In this document: in pieces, positions 20,592 through 28,840 of the stretch
Position numbering within the stretch: the stretch's first letter is position 1
Layout: the number at the start of each line of letters is the position of its first letter
Assembly: GCF_000021985.1 (NCBI RefSeq)
Contig: NC_011901.1
Coordinates: 2,356,001-2,420,000 of the forward strand
Reading direction: 5' to 3'
Source: Thioalkalivibrio sulfidiphilus HL-EbGr7
GTDB lineage: Bacteria; Pseudomonadota; Gammaproteobacteria; Ectothiorhodospirales; Ectothiorhodospiraceae
DNA length: 64,000 nt
Position numbers and translations under genes: made by a program
The notes under the pieces: model-generated
What the model was told of the DNA's origin: nothing
What the model saw: the letters and a program-made list of their open reading frames with translations, nothing else
Database searches by the model: none

Positions 20592-21664
20592 CGGGACAGA
20601 CGCAGACTGACGCTGCTCATGCGTTGCTCGTGGAAGGGCAGCTCGGCGGCGGCCTCGGCGGGCACCAGCACCCGGCCCAGGCGCACGCCCCGCTCCAGGT
20701 CCCGGGGACTGCCGCGCAGGCGGGTGATGAACACCGCCTGACCGGCCTCGAGGCGGTGCGGGCGGATCTCCGCCACCACGCTCAGCTCCGCCAGGTACTG
20801 ACGCACCGCCTGGAAATCGGCGAGGCTCTGCACCCCGTCCACGGTCACCAGCACGTGGTCCTCGCTGGCCATCAGCCCGGCGATGGCCAGGCGCCGCCCC
20901 AGGGCGTCGGCGACCCGCTGCAGCCCCTCGTCCAGGGCCGCCTCCGGCGTCTCCCCCTCGGCCGTGTAGTCCTCCTGGAAATCCTGCCCCATGAGCCGCC
21001 AGCGGCCGCTCCAGAGATTGCCACGGCGCTGCACATGGGCGGCCAGCACGAAGCGGCTTCCGTAGCGGGTGGAGGCCTGGATGACCGGCTCGTTGAATCC
21101 GCCGGCCAGGTCGGCGTAGCTCACCGCCGACTGATCCTGGAGGTCCATGACGGGAAACACCAGGCGCAGGCCTCGCTCGCCGGCCACCCGCTCCAGGGTC
21201 TCGCGCAGTTCGCGGCCCTCCTCGCCGCCCAGCACCACGCGCTGTCCCTGGTGGATCGCGCCGACCCACATGAGCACCGCCGGGCGGTCGGCACCCCATA
21301 CGGGCAGCCCTCGGCTGATCAGCTGGCGCTCCAGGGCGGCGCCGTCGAACAGCACCTCGAGACCCGGCTGACCGTCGCCCAGATCCACATAGCGGAAACG
21401 CTGCACGTAGCGGGAGACCGCCGAGCGGATGTCGTCCAGGCGGGGGTCCCGCAGCACCTGTCGGTCGCCGGTCAGCTTGAGCAGCACCCGGTCCAGGGCG
21501 GCCTCGAAGCCCGCCTGCCGAGCCGCACGGTCCCGGTCCTGCACGGGCACGGTGGCCTCGTGGAGCCCGGCGCCGGCGGCCTGGAGCGCACCGGTGAAAC
21601 CGGCCGTGAGCAGACAGACCAGGGCAAGAACGGGTAAGCGGCGCAACAGAGGTCGCAAGTTCAT
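20588..21664 (-). CDS. DUF2066 domain-containing exported protein
   Basis: Predicted periplasmic protein of 358 residues with an N-terminal signal peptide (about 1-29, ending LQA/AGA). The rest matches the DUF2066 layout: FEAALDRVLLKLTGD, RYVDLGDGQPGLEVLFD and GEEGRELRETLERVAGERGL. No catalytic motif is evident. First gene of the DUF2066-pgsA-like-perM-hda operon and divergent from purM; this gene order is common in gammaproteobacteria. Confidence 0.87.
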   Translation of the reverse strand: MNLRPLLRRLPVLALVCLLTAGFTGALQAAGAGLHEATVPVQDRDRAARQAGFEAALDRVLLKLTGDRQVLRDPRLDDIRSAVSRYVQRFRYVDLGDGQPGLEVLFDGAALERQLISRGLPVWGADRPAVLMWVGAIHQGQRVVLGGEEGRELRETLERVAGERGLRLVFPVMDLQDQSAVSYADLAGGFNEPVIQASTRYGSRFVLAAHVQRRGNLWSGRWRLMGQDFQEDYTAEGETPEAALDEGLQRVADALGRRLAIAGLMASEDHVLVTVDGVQSLADFQAVRQYLAELSVVAEIRPHRLEAGQAVFITRLRGSPRDLERGVRLGRVLVPAEAAAELPFHEQRMSSVSLRLSR

Positions 21665-21747
21665 GGGAAAGGCGGCGTTTTCGCTTGGATTGAGAGTTCG
21701 CTAACATATCACAGTTGATCCTGCCGTGAGCCTGATGGGCGCCACGC

Positions 21748-21776
21748 TTTACACCCCCTTATGGCCCTCGTAACAT
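21748..21776 (+). promoter_or_regulatory. purM: Candidate sigma-70 promoter of purMN
   Basis: TTTACA (21748-21753) and TAACAT (21771-21776) are exactly 17 nt apart, a strong match to the -35/-10 layout. It lies 33 nt upstream of the chosen purM ATG. It also argues against the longer frame starting at 21761, which would begin inside the promoter. No PurR-like operator was recognised. Confidence 0.5.
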
Positions 21777-21808
21777 CGTCGGCCCCCAACCCCCAGGACC
21801 CTAAGTCC

Positions 21809-22879
21809 ATGTCCCAATCCGATCCCCACGCCAAGGACCCGTCCACCGGCCTGCGCTACCGCGACGCAGGTGTCGACATCGACGCCGGCAATGCCCTGGT
21901 GGAACGCATCAAGCCCCACGCCCGACGCACCCATCGCCCCGGCGTGCTGGCGGGCCTCGGCGGCTTCGGCGCCCTGTTCGAACTGCCGGTGGGCAGATTC
22001 AAGGAACCGGTGCTGGTCTCCGGCACCGACGGCGTGGGCACCAAGCTGCGTGTGGCGATGCAGCTCAAGCGCCACGACACCATCGGCATCGACCTGGTGG
22101 CCATGTGCGTGAACGACGTGGTGGTGCAGGGGGCGGAGCCGCTGTTCTTCCTGGATTACTACGCCACCGGCCGGCTGGACGTGGACGTGGCCGCCGACGT
22201 GGTCAAGGGCATCGCCGACGGCTGCGAGCTGGCCGGCTGCGCCCTGGTGGGTGGTGAGACCGCCGAGATGCCCGGCATGTATGCCGAGGGCGACTACGAC
22301 CTGGCCGGCTTCACCGTCGGCATCGTGGAGAAGTCCCAGATCCTGGATGGCCGCCTGGTTCGCGAAGGCGACGTGATGCTGGGCCTGGCCTCCTCCGGCC
22401 CCCACTCCAACGGCTACTCCCTGATCCGCAAGGTCCTGGAGGTCAGCCAGGCGGACCTGGACCAGCCCTGCGGCGACACCAGCCTGGGCGATGCCCTGCT
22501 GGCCCCCACCCGCATCTACGTGCGCCCCCTGCTGGCCCTGATGCAGAAGCAGCCGGTGCACGCCCTGGCCCACATCACCGGCGGCGGCCTGCTGGAAAAC
22601 ATCCCCCGGGTCCTGCCGCCCGGCACCTGCGCCCGGCTGGACCCCAACGCCTGGACCCGCCCGCCGGTGTTCAACTGGCTGCAGGAGGCCGGCCAGGTAC
22701 AGCCCCGGGAAATGCTGCGCACCTTCAACTGCGGCATCGGCATGGTGGTGATCCTGCCCGCCGAGGGCGTGGACAGCGCCCGCGCCCACCTGACCGAGGC
22801 CGGCATCGAGTCCTGGGTCCTTGGGCAGATCGGCGCCAGCGAGCACGTGCCGCCCCACGTGGAACTGATCACTGAATGA
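21809..22879 (+). CDS. purM: Phosphoribosylformylglycinamidine cyclo-ligase (AIR synthetase)
   Basis: Fifth step of purine synthesis: ATP-dependent closure of FGAM to AIR in the cytoplasm. Conserved [20 protein letters not shown] near the N-terminus, [33 protein letters not shown] and [13 protein letters not shown] are all present in 356 residues. Start MSQSDPHA chosen because the upstream 16 codons overlap the promoter. The stop overlaps the purN start by 4 nt. Confidence 0.97.
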   Translation: MSQSDPHAKDPSTGLRYRDAGVDIDAGNALVERIKPHARRTHRPGVLAGLGGFGALFELPVGRFKEPVLVSGTDGVGTKLRVAMQLKRHDTIGIDLVAMCVNDVVVQGAEPLFFLDYYATGRLDVDVAADVVKGIADGCELAGCALVGGETAEMPGMYAEGDYDLAGFTVGIVEKSQILDGRLVREGDVMLGLASSGPHSNGYSLIRKVLEVSQADLDQPCGDTSLGDALLAPTRIYVRPLLALMQKQPVHALAHITGGGLLENIPRVLPPGTCARLDPNAWTRPPVFNWLQEAGQVQPREMLRTFNCGIGMVVILPAEGVDSARAHLTEAGIESWVLGQIGASEHVPPHVELITE

Positions 22880-23547
22880 CCCTGCCGGAACCAATGCCGG
22901 TGGTGGTGCTCATCTCCGGCACCGGCACCAACCTGCAGGCATTGATCGACGCCATCGCCGCCGGCGAGGTGCGGGCGCGCATCGCGGCGGTGATCAGCAA
23001 CCGCCCCGGCGCCGGCGGCCTGGAACGGGCCCGGCGGGCGGGCATCCCCACCCACGTGCTGGACCACACCGGTTACCCGGACCGGGCCGCCTTCGACGCC
23101 GCCCTGGCAGCCGCCATCGACAGCCATCAACCCGGCCTGGTGGTGCTGGCCGGCTTCATGCGCATCCTCACCCCCGGCTTCGTGGAGCACTATGCCGGAC
23201 GCATGATCAACATCCACCCTTCCCTGCTGCCGGACTTCCGCGGCCTCAACACCCATGAACGGGCGTTGCGCGCCGGGGTCAAAGAACATGGCGCCAGCGT
23301 CCACTTCGTCAACAACGAACTGGACGGCGGCCCCGTGATCATGCAGGCCCGGGTTCCGGTCAGGTCCGACGACACCCCCCAGACCCTGGCCGCACGGGTC
23401 CAACAGCGGGAGCACCGCCTCTATCCCCGGGTGGTGGGTCTGCTGGCCGATGGCCACCTGAAACTCCAGGGCGGTGAGGTCTGGTTCGACGGTACGCCGC
23501 TGGACGCCCCCCTGGACCTGGACGCGCAGGCATCCGCGGAGGATTGA
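22876..23547 (+). CDS. purN: Phosphoribosylglycinamide formyltransferase
   Basis: Transfers a formyl group from 10-formyl-THF to GAR. The catalytic Asn and His are in [12 protein letters not shown] and the catalytic Asp is in the following LDGGPVI segment. The phosphate loop [13 protein letters not shown] is N-terminal. At 223 residues it is slightly longer than E. coli PurN because of a C-terminal extension. ATGA overlap with purM shows an operon. Confidence 0.96.
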   Translation: MTLPEPMPVVVLISGTGTNLQALIDAIAAGEVRARIAAVISNRPGAGGLERARRAGIPTHVLDHTGYPDRAAFDAALAAAIDSHQPGLVVLAGFMRILTPGFVEHYAGRMINIHPSLLPDFRGLNTHERALRAGVKEHGASVHFVNNELDGGPVIMQARVPVRSDDTPQTLAARVQQREHRLYPRVVGLLADGHLKLQGGEVWFDGTPLDAPLDLDAQASAED

Positions 23548-23552
23548 TCGAC

Positions 23553-24269
23553 ATGGCATGGAACACCCTCAGCACCCGGCTCGCACTGTTCATCCTGCTG
23601 CTCGGCGCCGGCACCCCGGCCCTGGCGATGCCCCCGGCCCATACTGCCTTCTACGAGGCCGTCGCCTATGGCAACACCCTCAAGACCCGCAGCACCGTGA
23701 ACTACGAACCGGGCCTGGTGCGCATGAGCCTGGACGCCCGGATCGTGGGTTTCCTGCGCATCCTGGGGCGCTTCGAGATGTCCCGGGAAAGCATCCTCAG
23801 CAATGGTCCCGAAGGCCTGCGCCTGCTGGAAAGCCATCACAGCGAGACCCAGCCCCGTCGCAGCCGCGAGGTGCACACCCGCTTTGACTGGGACGCACAC
23901 CTGGCCCGGGGTGTGCAGAACGGTAATCCCTTCGAACTGGAGGTGCAGGACGGCACCCTGGACTACCTGTCCGTGCTGATGATGCTCATGCAGGAACTGC
24001 GCACCGGCAGTGTCGAGGCCCGTGAAACCGTGGAAGTGGTGGAGCGCCATCGCCTGCGCACCTACACCCTGATCCGTGAAGGCAACGAACGCCTGCAGAC
24101 GGACCTCGGCCGCCTGGACACGGTGAAGATCACCCGCCGGGACGAGGAGCGGGGTATCGCCCTCAGTGCCTGGTTTGCCCCTGAACTGCACTACATCCCG
24201 GTACGCTTCGACTACGAGGCCGACGGGCGCGTCTACGCCCTGAGGATCACCGGGGTGGAGTGGCATTGA
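23553..24269 (+). CDS. DUF3108 exported protein
   Basis: Predicted periplasmic or outer-membrane-associated protein of 238 residues with a signal peptide (about 1-26, ending PALA). The DUF3108 pattern is visible: AFYEAVAYGNTLKTRSTVNYEP, FDWDAHLARGVQ, DTVKITRRDE, WFAPELHYIPVRFDYE. ATG at 23553 is favoured over TTG 23544 because GGAGG ends 10 nt upstream. It follows purN directly, as it often does in gammaproteobacteria. Function unknown. Confidence 0.85.
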   Translation: MAWNTLSTRLALFILLLGAGTPALAMPPAHTAFYEAVAYGNTLKTRSTVNYEPGLVRMSLDARIVGFLRILGRFEMSRESILSNGPEGLRLLESHHSETQPRRSREVHTRFDWDAHLARGVQNGNPFELEVQDGTLDYLSVLMMLMQELRTGSVEARETVEVVERHRLRTYTLIREGNERLQTDLGRLDTVKITRRDEERGIALSAWFAPELHYIPVRFDYEADGRVYALRITGVEWH

Positions 24270-24349
24270 GGCTTCCTCAAGCGTGCCTTGGTCAGGGTTG
24301 TTGATCATGCCGTCCGCCTGATTCCAGGCATTTGTGCGAAGAACCTTTT

Positions 24350-24443
24350 GCCACAGAGGACACAGAGGTCGCAGAGAAAAATCATAAGACTGACAGTTTG
24401 TGGCCTTTCTTGAAAACTCTGTGACCTCTGTGTCCTCTGTGGC
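24350..24443. repeat. Iterated-word inverted repeat, CACAGAGGA class (R6)
   Basis: Arms 24350-24376 and 24417-24443 are near-perfect reverse complements built of a 9-nt word (CACAGAGGA, CACAGAGGT). The loop is about 40 nt. It lies in the 248-nt gap between the DUF3108 gene and the lpd-like gene, 81 nt after the former's stop. Nothing else was recognised in that gap. Confidence 0.88.
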
Positions 24444-24517
24444 TGAATTAACTTTGCGTTTTCTCATTCACCCAGACACTGACCACCCATCCATTCCAAG
24501 CCATCGGAACACCCACC

Positions 24518-25933
24518 ATGAGCGAACACTTCGACCTGGCCGTGATCGGCTCCGGACCGGGCGGCTATCGCGCCGCGATCCTCGGCGCCCTGCGCGGGCT
24601 CAACGTGGCCATCATCGAGAAGGCCGACTGGGGCGGCTGCTGCCTCAACCGGGGCTGCGTCCCCAAGAAGGACTGGTACCACAGCGCGAAACTCATCGCC
24701 GCCCAGCGCCACTTCGCCGGGCGAGGCATCGAGGGCACGCTCACTGCGTCCATGGACGCCGCCTGGGAACACCAGGAGACCGTGGTGGCCACCGTGCAGC
24801 AGAGCTACGTGGACTACATGAAGCACCTGAAGATCAGCGCGCTGCAGGGCGCTGCCCGCTTCAAGGACACCCATACGCTCGAGATCACCGCCAGCGACGG
24901 CAGCACGCAACTCATCCAGGCCAGGCACAGCATCATCGCCACCGGCGCCACCGCCTTCGTGCCCGAACCCTTCGAGGCCGTGGACGGCAAGGTGCTGACC
25001 AGCGACATGCTGTTCGACAGTCCGCCGCCGAAGGGCAAGCGCGTGGCGGTGATCGGCAACGGCGTGGTGGCCACCGAGTTCGCCTTCATCTTCGCCATGC
25101 TGGGCAAAGAAGTGGTGTGGCTGTCCCGCTCCGCCGCCCTGCGCAAGATCCCCTTCAGCCCCCAGGCCATGGGCGCGTTGAAGACCGCCTTCAAGGAGCA
25201 CGGCATCGAGCACCGCCAGGGCGTGGGCTTCGAGTCCGTGGACACCGCCGGTGACGGCGTGGTGATCACCCTCAAGGACGGCGAAAAGATCCAGGTGGAC
25301 TGGGTGTGTCTCGGCACCGGCCGCACGCCCCACACCGAGGGCCTCGGCCTGGAGGCCGTGGGCGTGAAGCTGGACCGGGACGGCTTCGTGAAACGCAACG
25401 ACTTCCTGCAGACCGATGCCGCGAACATCTACGCCATCGGCGACGTGGCCAGCCCCTGGATGACCGCCAACCACGCCCTGTCGGACGCCACCGTGGCCGT
25501 GGACAACATTATCAGCGGCAACACCCGCAAACAGGATGGCCTGCAGGTGCCCATCGTCATCTACAGCGCCATCGAGATGGCGCGTCTGGGGATGGACGAG
25601 GACATGGCCGAGGACGAGGAACTGGAACCGGCGGTCGGCTTTGCCGCCTTCGAGACCTCCCCCTGCGCCCTGGGCCAGGACGACACTGCCGGCTTCGTGC
25701 GCCTGATCGGCGACATGGATTCCGGCGCCCTGCTGGGCGGTGAGATCGTGGGTGGCGAGGCCGGTGAACTGATCCACCTGCTGTCGCTCGCGCCTGACCG
25801 GGAGACGGGGCTCAGCTGGATCGCCAAAGGCGTGTTCAACCACCCGGCCCGGGCGGAAGAGGTCCTCAATGCCACCGAGACCCTGGCGAGCAAGTGGGGG
25901 CTTGCGGATCAGGTGTTTGGATTTGGTCAGTAG
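24518..25933 (+). CDS. Dihydrolipoamide-dehydrogenase-like flavoprotein disulfide reductase
   Basis: Class I pyridine-nucleotide disulfide oxidoreductase (471 residues). FAD site VIGSGPGGYRAA (about 9-20), redox disulfide in GGCCLNRGCVPKK (Cys42-Cys47), NAD site VIGNGVVATEFAF, second FAD motif IYAIGDV and a C-terminal His-Pro segment (VFNHPARAEEVL) that can serve as the base pair partner. The disulfide region differs from standard Lpd (extra Cys41, Lys after Pro). No 2-oxoacid dehydrogenase genes are adjacent, so the partner is unknown. The TAG stop is in repeat R7. Confidence 0.85.
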   Translation: MSEHFDLAVIGSGPGGYRAAILGALRGLNVAIIEKADWGGCCLNRGCVPKKDWYHSAKLIAAQRHFAGRGIEGTLTASMDAAWEHQETVVATVQQSYVDYMKHLKISALQGAARFKDTHTLEITASDGSTQLIQARHSIIATGATAFVPEPFEAVDGKVLTSDMLFDSPPPKGKRVAVIGNGVVATEFAFIFAMLGKEVVWLSRSAALRKIPFSPQAMGALKTAFKEHGIEHRQGVGFESVDTAGDGVVITLKDGEKIQVDWVCLGTGRTPHTEGLGLEAVGVKLDRDGFVKRNDFLQTDAANIYAIGDVASPWMTANHALSDATVAVDNIISGNTRKQDGLQVPIVIYSAIEMARLGMDEDMAEDEELEPAVGFAAFETSPCALGQDDTAGFVRLIGDMDSGALLGGEIVGGEAGELIHLLSLAPDRETGLSWIAKGVFNHPARAEEVLNATETLASKWGLADQVFGFGQ

Positions 25934-25990
25934 TCAGTAGTCAGTAGTCAGTGGCAAATTTCTACTGACCACTGACCACTGACCACTGAC
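25926..25990. repeat. Iterated-heptamer inverted repeat, AGTCAGT class (R7)
   Basis: The left arm (25926-25951) is GTCAG followed by repeated TAGTCAG heptamers. The right arm (about 25964-25990) repeats CACTGAC, the reverse complement with one changed base per unit. The lpd-like stop codon TAG (25931-25933) is the first TAG of the left arm. The convergent phosphatase gene ends 4 nt beyond the right arm. Confidence 0.88.
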
Positions 25991-25994
25991 AAAT

Positions 25995-26729
25995 TCATTC
26001 CCGCCTTAGAATGCGGTCCACCAGCAGATTGCCGAGTCTCCCGGAGCGGTACTGAAGGTTGATCTTGTCCGCATCGTAGACCTGTTCCACCCAGGTGCTG
26101 AAGTCCATGGGCGTCTCTGCCGCATCGCGCCGGTACTGCCTGAAGATCTCGTCCAGCACGCCGGTGCGGCCGATGCGCAGATGCCCGTAACGCAGCCGTA
26201 ACTGCGCCGCGGCCTCGTCCGCGTCGCGCCTCTCGTGCATGGCCAGATACACCGCCGACATGAGGCCCGCCCGGTCCGCCCCCGACTTGCAGTGCATCAG
26301 CGCCGGATAGTTGAGCTCCTGAAACATGCGCGCCGCCGCGAGCAGGGTCTCCCTGGGCGGCGCCCGCTTGGAGCTCACGGAAAAATTCACCAGCTCGATG
26401 CCGAAGCGCCGGCACGCCTCCGCCTCCAGGAGATAGGCACCGGTATCCCCCTCGCCGCGAAGATTGACGATGGTCTTCACGCCGAGATCGGCCATCTGTT
26501 TCACATGGGCCGGCGAAGGCTGCGCGGAGCGGTACATGCCCGGCGCCACCTGGTGTCGGTTGCTGTACAGGGCGCGGATGAAGCCGTGATCCACCAGCAG
26601 CAGTTCAAAGCGTCCGAGGAAACGCTGCCAGGGCGTGCGCATGTCTCCCCGGGCCCGGGAGACGACCCGGGCAAGCTTTCTGCCCACGGAATTGATGTAG
26701 CGCATCATGGCATCGAAGGACACAGGCAT
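25995..26729 (-). CDS. Dual-specificity/tyrosine phosphatase family protein
   Basis: Predicted cytoplasmic phosphatase of 244 residues. The active-site P-loop is MHCKSGADRAGL (C-x5-R), and upstream are GMYRSAQPS and VKTIVNLRGE, typical of bacterial DSP-like enzymes. Start MPVSFDAMM at 26729 is one of several close ATGs (26708 is the alternative); no clear ribosome site separates them. Convergent with the lpd-like gene and divergent from 26876. Confidence 0.8.
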   Translation of the reverse strand: MPVSFDAMMRYINSVGRKLARVVSRARGDMRTPWQRFLGRFELLLVDHGFIRALYSNRHQVAPGMYRSAQPSPAHVKQMADLGVKTIVNLRGEGDTGAYLLEAEACRRFGIELVNFSVSSKRAPPRETLLAAARMFQELNYPALMHCKSGADRAGLMSAVYLAMHERRDADEAAAQLRLRYGHLRIGRTGVLDEIFRQYRRDAAETPMDFSTWVEQVYDADKINLQYRSGRLGNLLVDRILRRE

Positions 26730-26816
26730 CGGGCGCCGGGCGCCCGGGAAGCAAGGAGGTGATCGGCACGCAAGGATAACAGTCCGCAGCGGTGACGTCT
26801 GCGCAGGCTCGCTGCT

Positions 26817-26845
26817 CTGGCACTCATCAGGACTTGATCTATGCT
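26817..26845 (+). promoter_or_regulatory. Candidate sigma-70 promoter
   Basis: CTGGCA (26817-26822) and TATGCT (26840-26845) are 17 nt apart, 30 nt before the start of the membrane-protein gene at 26876, which itself has GGAGG about 6 nt before its ATG. Each hexamer matches consensus at four positions. Confidence 0.35.
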
Positions 26846-26875
26846 TCAGGGACAGGACGTCCATGGAGGACGCAT

Positions 26876-27427
26876 ATGGATCAGCTGGAACGCCGCAGGC
26901 ACCTGCACACCATCACCCGACGCCTCATCATCCTCGCAGGCCTCTCCCTTGTCCTGTCGGGCATCATTTTCGCCGCCGCCTTCCTGGGCACCGGGCGCCT
27001 GATGCTCAGCTGGCTGTGCTTTCAGTGCGGCATCATCGGCGGTTTCGTCAGCATCCAGCAGCGGCTCAAGGACATCCAGGATGACGAACTGCAGCTGCTG
27101 GCCGAGTCCTGGTTCTCCGTGCTGCTCATCCCCGTCTATGGGGGCATCTTCGCCCTGGTGCTCTACGTGCTGTTCATTGCCCAGCTGGTGGGCGGCCAGC
27201 TGTTCCCAAGCTTCCACATCCCTGCCTTCAGTGTCCCGCCGAGCAGCGAGAACATCCATGCGCTGTTGACTGAGACCCTGCCTGCCAGCGGCCCCGATCT
27301 GGCGAAGCTGATCTTCTGGTCATTCGTGGCCGGATTTTCCGAGCGCTTCGTGCCCCAGGTGGTGCAGGGCATCGTGCAGCGGGGATCGGACGAGGGCGAC
27401 AAAGGCAAGGGGAAATCCCAGCCTTAG
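26876..27427 (+). CDS. Uncharacterised inner-membrane protein
   Basis: 183 residues, not recognised as a named family. Three predicted membrane helices (LIILAGLSLVLSGIIFAAAFL, about 19-39; LMLSWLCFQCGIIGGFVSI, about 43-61; FSVLLIPVYGGIFALVLYVLFIAQL, about 80-105), then a soluble region that ends FVAGFSERFVPQVVQGIV and a Lys/Gly tail. The C-terminal segment resembles the tail of bacterial membrane proteins annotated only as hypothetical. Strong Shine-Dalgarno GGAGG supports the start. Confidence 0.7.
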   Translation: MDQLERRRHLHTITRRLIILAGLSLVLSGIIFAAAFLGTGRLMLSWLCFQCGIIGGFVSIQQRLKDIQDDELQLLAESWFSVLLIPVYGGIFALVLYVLFIAQLVGGQLFPSFHIPAFSVPPSSENIHALLTETLPASGPDLAKLIFWSFVAGFSERFVPQVVQGIVQRGSDEGDKGKGKSQP

Positions 27428-27439
27428 ACGACTACCGCA

Positions 27440-28135
27440 TCAGGGCAATCGGGCCCGCAGGGCATCCCGTTCGAACCACCATTTGCCGCCCACGATGGCG
27501 TCCACGATCATGCCGAGCCGCGGGAAGAGCTTGTCGATGTTGTTGAGCTCGTACATCTCGATCCAGGTCTCCAGGGTCTCCTGGTCCTCGATACCCCGAT
27601 GACGCCTGGCCACCTTGGCGATGATCTGGTTGGTGAGGAAGGTGAGATTGTCCCGTTCCTTGCCCTCGGTGCGCAGGCCGGCGATGTAGTGGGCCGCCAT
27701 GGCCGCCACCGCCGCGCCATCGGCATTTTCCGGGGTCTCCTCCACCACGTGTCCCAGCATGGTCACCGTGGTGTGGGCCTTCACCGGGTAGGTGACCGAG
27801 AGCCACACGCCGTGGCCCAGGGCCACGATGGATTCCGCCTGCTCCGCCTGGTACAGCAGTTCGCAGGCCTCCACCGCCTCCTGCCACGCCTCGGCCTCGA
27901 TCAGCTCGTCCAGCAGCGGACGCACCGTCTCCCAGACCTCGCCATGGCGTTCCAGTCCCAGGCGCGCCTCCGCCATGTCCAGCAGCAGGTGCACCCGCTC
28001 CATGAAGGGGGTGTCCGCAGGCAGGGTCGCGAGCTTCAGCTGCATCTCCGCCAGCTGCTGCTCCATCGCTGCCTGTTCCGCGGCCAGCATGCCGGTGAAG
28101 GGATTGCCGGGTCGGGTCTCGGGATTCTGATCCAT
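27440..28135 (-). CDS. Conserved hypothetical soluble protein
   Basis: 231 residues, predicted cytoplasmic and mostly helical, with no signal peptide or membrane segment. The N-terminal half is Glu/Leu-rich and TPR-like (MLAAEQAAMEQQLAEMQLKL, ARLGLERHGEVWETVRPLLDELIEA). The C-terminus ends with a conserved-looking block (DKLFPRLGMIVDAIVGGKWWFERDALRARLP). Function not recognised. Converges with the membrane-protein gene, leaving only 12 nt, and is divergent from the rhodanese gene. Confidence 0.72.
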   Translation of the reverse strand: MDQNPETRPGNPFTGMLAAEQAAMEQQLAEMQLKLATLPADTPFMERVHLLLDMAEARLGLERHGEVWETVRPLLDELIEAEAWQEAVEACELLYQAEQAESIVALGHGVWLSVTYPVKAHTTVTMLGHVVEETPENADGAAVAAMAAHYIAGLRTEGKERDNLTFLTNQIIAKVARRHRGIEDQETLETWIEMYELNNIDKLFPRLGMIVDAIVGGKWWFERDALRARLP

Positions 28136-28259
28136 CTTGTCTTGCTCCGGGTGCGCCCGTGGGTCGTAGGGCCAGTGCCCGTGTTGTACCGAAGCCCCGG
28201 GGTGATGGCAATCGCCCAATCGGTATACTCAAGGACCCGACACCGCCCCCGAGGATCCC

Positions 28260-28721
28260 ATGAAGACCTACGAAACCCTCGTCGCCGAGGCCCTGACGGT
28301 GGTTCCCGAGATACTGCCCTGGGACCTGCAGAGCCGTCTCGAACAGGCCCCCGCCCCCCTGCTGCTGGACGTGCGCGAGCCCGAGGAATACGCCGCCATG
28401 CACATCCCCGGCAGCCTGCACGCCCCCCGGGGCATCCTGGAGGCCGCCGCCCAGTGGGGCTTCGAGGAGACCCTGCCCGAGCTGGTCCGGGCGCGGGATT
28501 CGGAGGTGGTGGTGATCTGCCGCTCGGGCCGGCGCAGCGCCCTGGCCGGCCGCACCCTGGTGGAGATGGGTTTCAAACAGGTGCAATCACTCAAGATGGG
28601 CGTGCGTGGCTGGAACGACGACGGCGGTGCGCTGGAAGATGCCGACGGCAACGAGGTGGACCCGGAACTGGCGGACGAGTATTTCCGGGCCCGGGTGCGG
28701 CCGGAGCAGATGGGGCCTTGA
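28260..28721 (+). CDS. Rhodanese-like sulfurtransferase
   Basis: Single-domain rhodanese of 153 residues. The catalytic loop is VVICRSGRRSALAG (active-site Cys near 91), with LLDVREPEEYAAMHIPGSLHAPRG before it and a C-terminal acidic extension. An N-terminal helix of about 35 residues precedes the domain. GAGG sits 6 nt before the ATG. A second, frameshifted rhodanese gene lies at 31490, on the other side of the motor pair. No signal peptide. Confidence 0.88.
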   Translation: MKTYETLVAEALTVVPEILPWDLQSRLEQAPAPLLLDVREPEEYAAMHIPGSLHAPRGILEAAAQWGFEETLPELVRARDSEVVVICRSGRRSALAGRTLVEMGFKQVQSLKMGVRGWNDDGGALEDADGNEVDPELADEYFRARVRPEQMGP

Positions 28722-28723
28722 GG

Positions 28724-28840
28724 CAGTGGCTAGTGGCAAGTCTCAAGTGGCAAGGAAAGAACCGTTCCCCCTCTCCCTCAGGGAGAGGGTCGGGGTGAGG
28801 GTGGTTTCCATTGCCACTTGAGACTTGCCACTGGCCACTT
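28724..28840. repeat. Iterated-heptamer inverted repeat with hairpin cargo, AAGTGGC class (R8)
   Basis: Arms 28724-28755 and 28808-28840 are reverse complements of heptamer runs (CAGTGGCTAGTGGCAAG...). The loop contains a separate GC-rich module at 28767-28804 with the palindrome CCCTCTCCCTCAGGGAGAGGG and a GGGGTGAGGG tail. The same module is in R10 and, inverted, in R20. The element starts 2 nt after the rhodanese stop and its right arm includes two bases of the OmpA-protein TAA. Confidence 0.9.

Noticed and set aside
20592-21707. N-terminal 370-codon extension of the CDP-alcohol transferase frame
   Set aside because: Overlaps DUF2066 in another frame; Gly/Arg/Ala-rich nonsense sequence. 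The true gene starts at GTG 20591, coupled to the DUF2066 stop.
21761-21808. Upstream start for purM
   Set aside because: It begins within the predicted -35/-10 region and its residues are not conserved.
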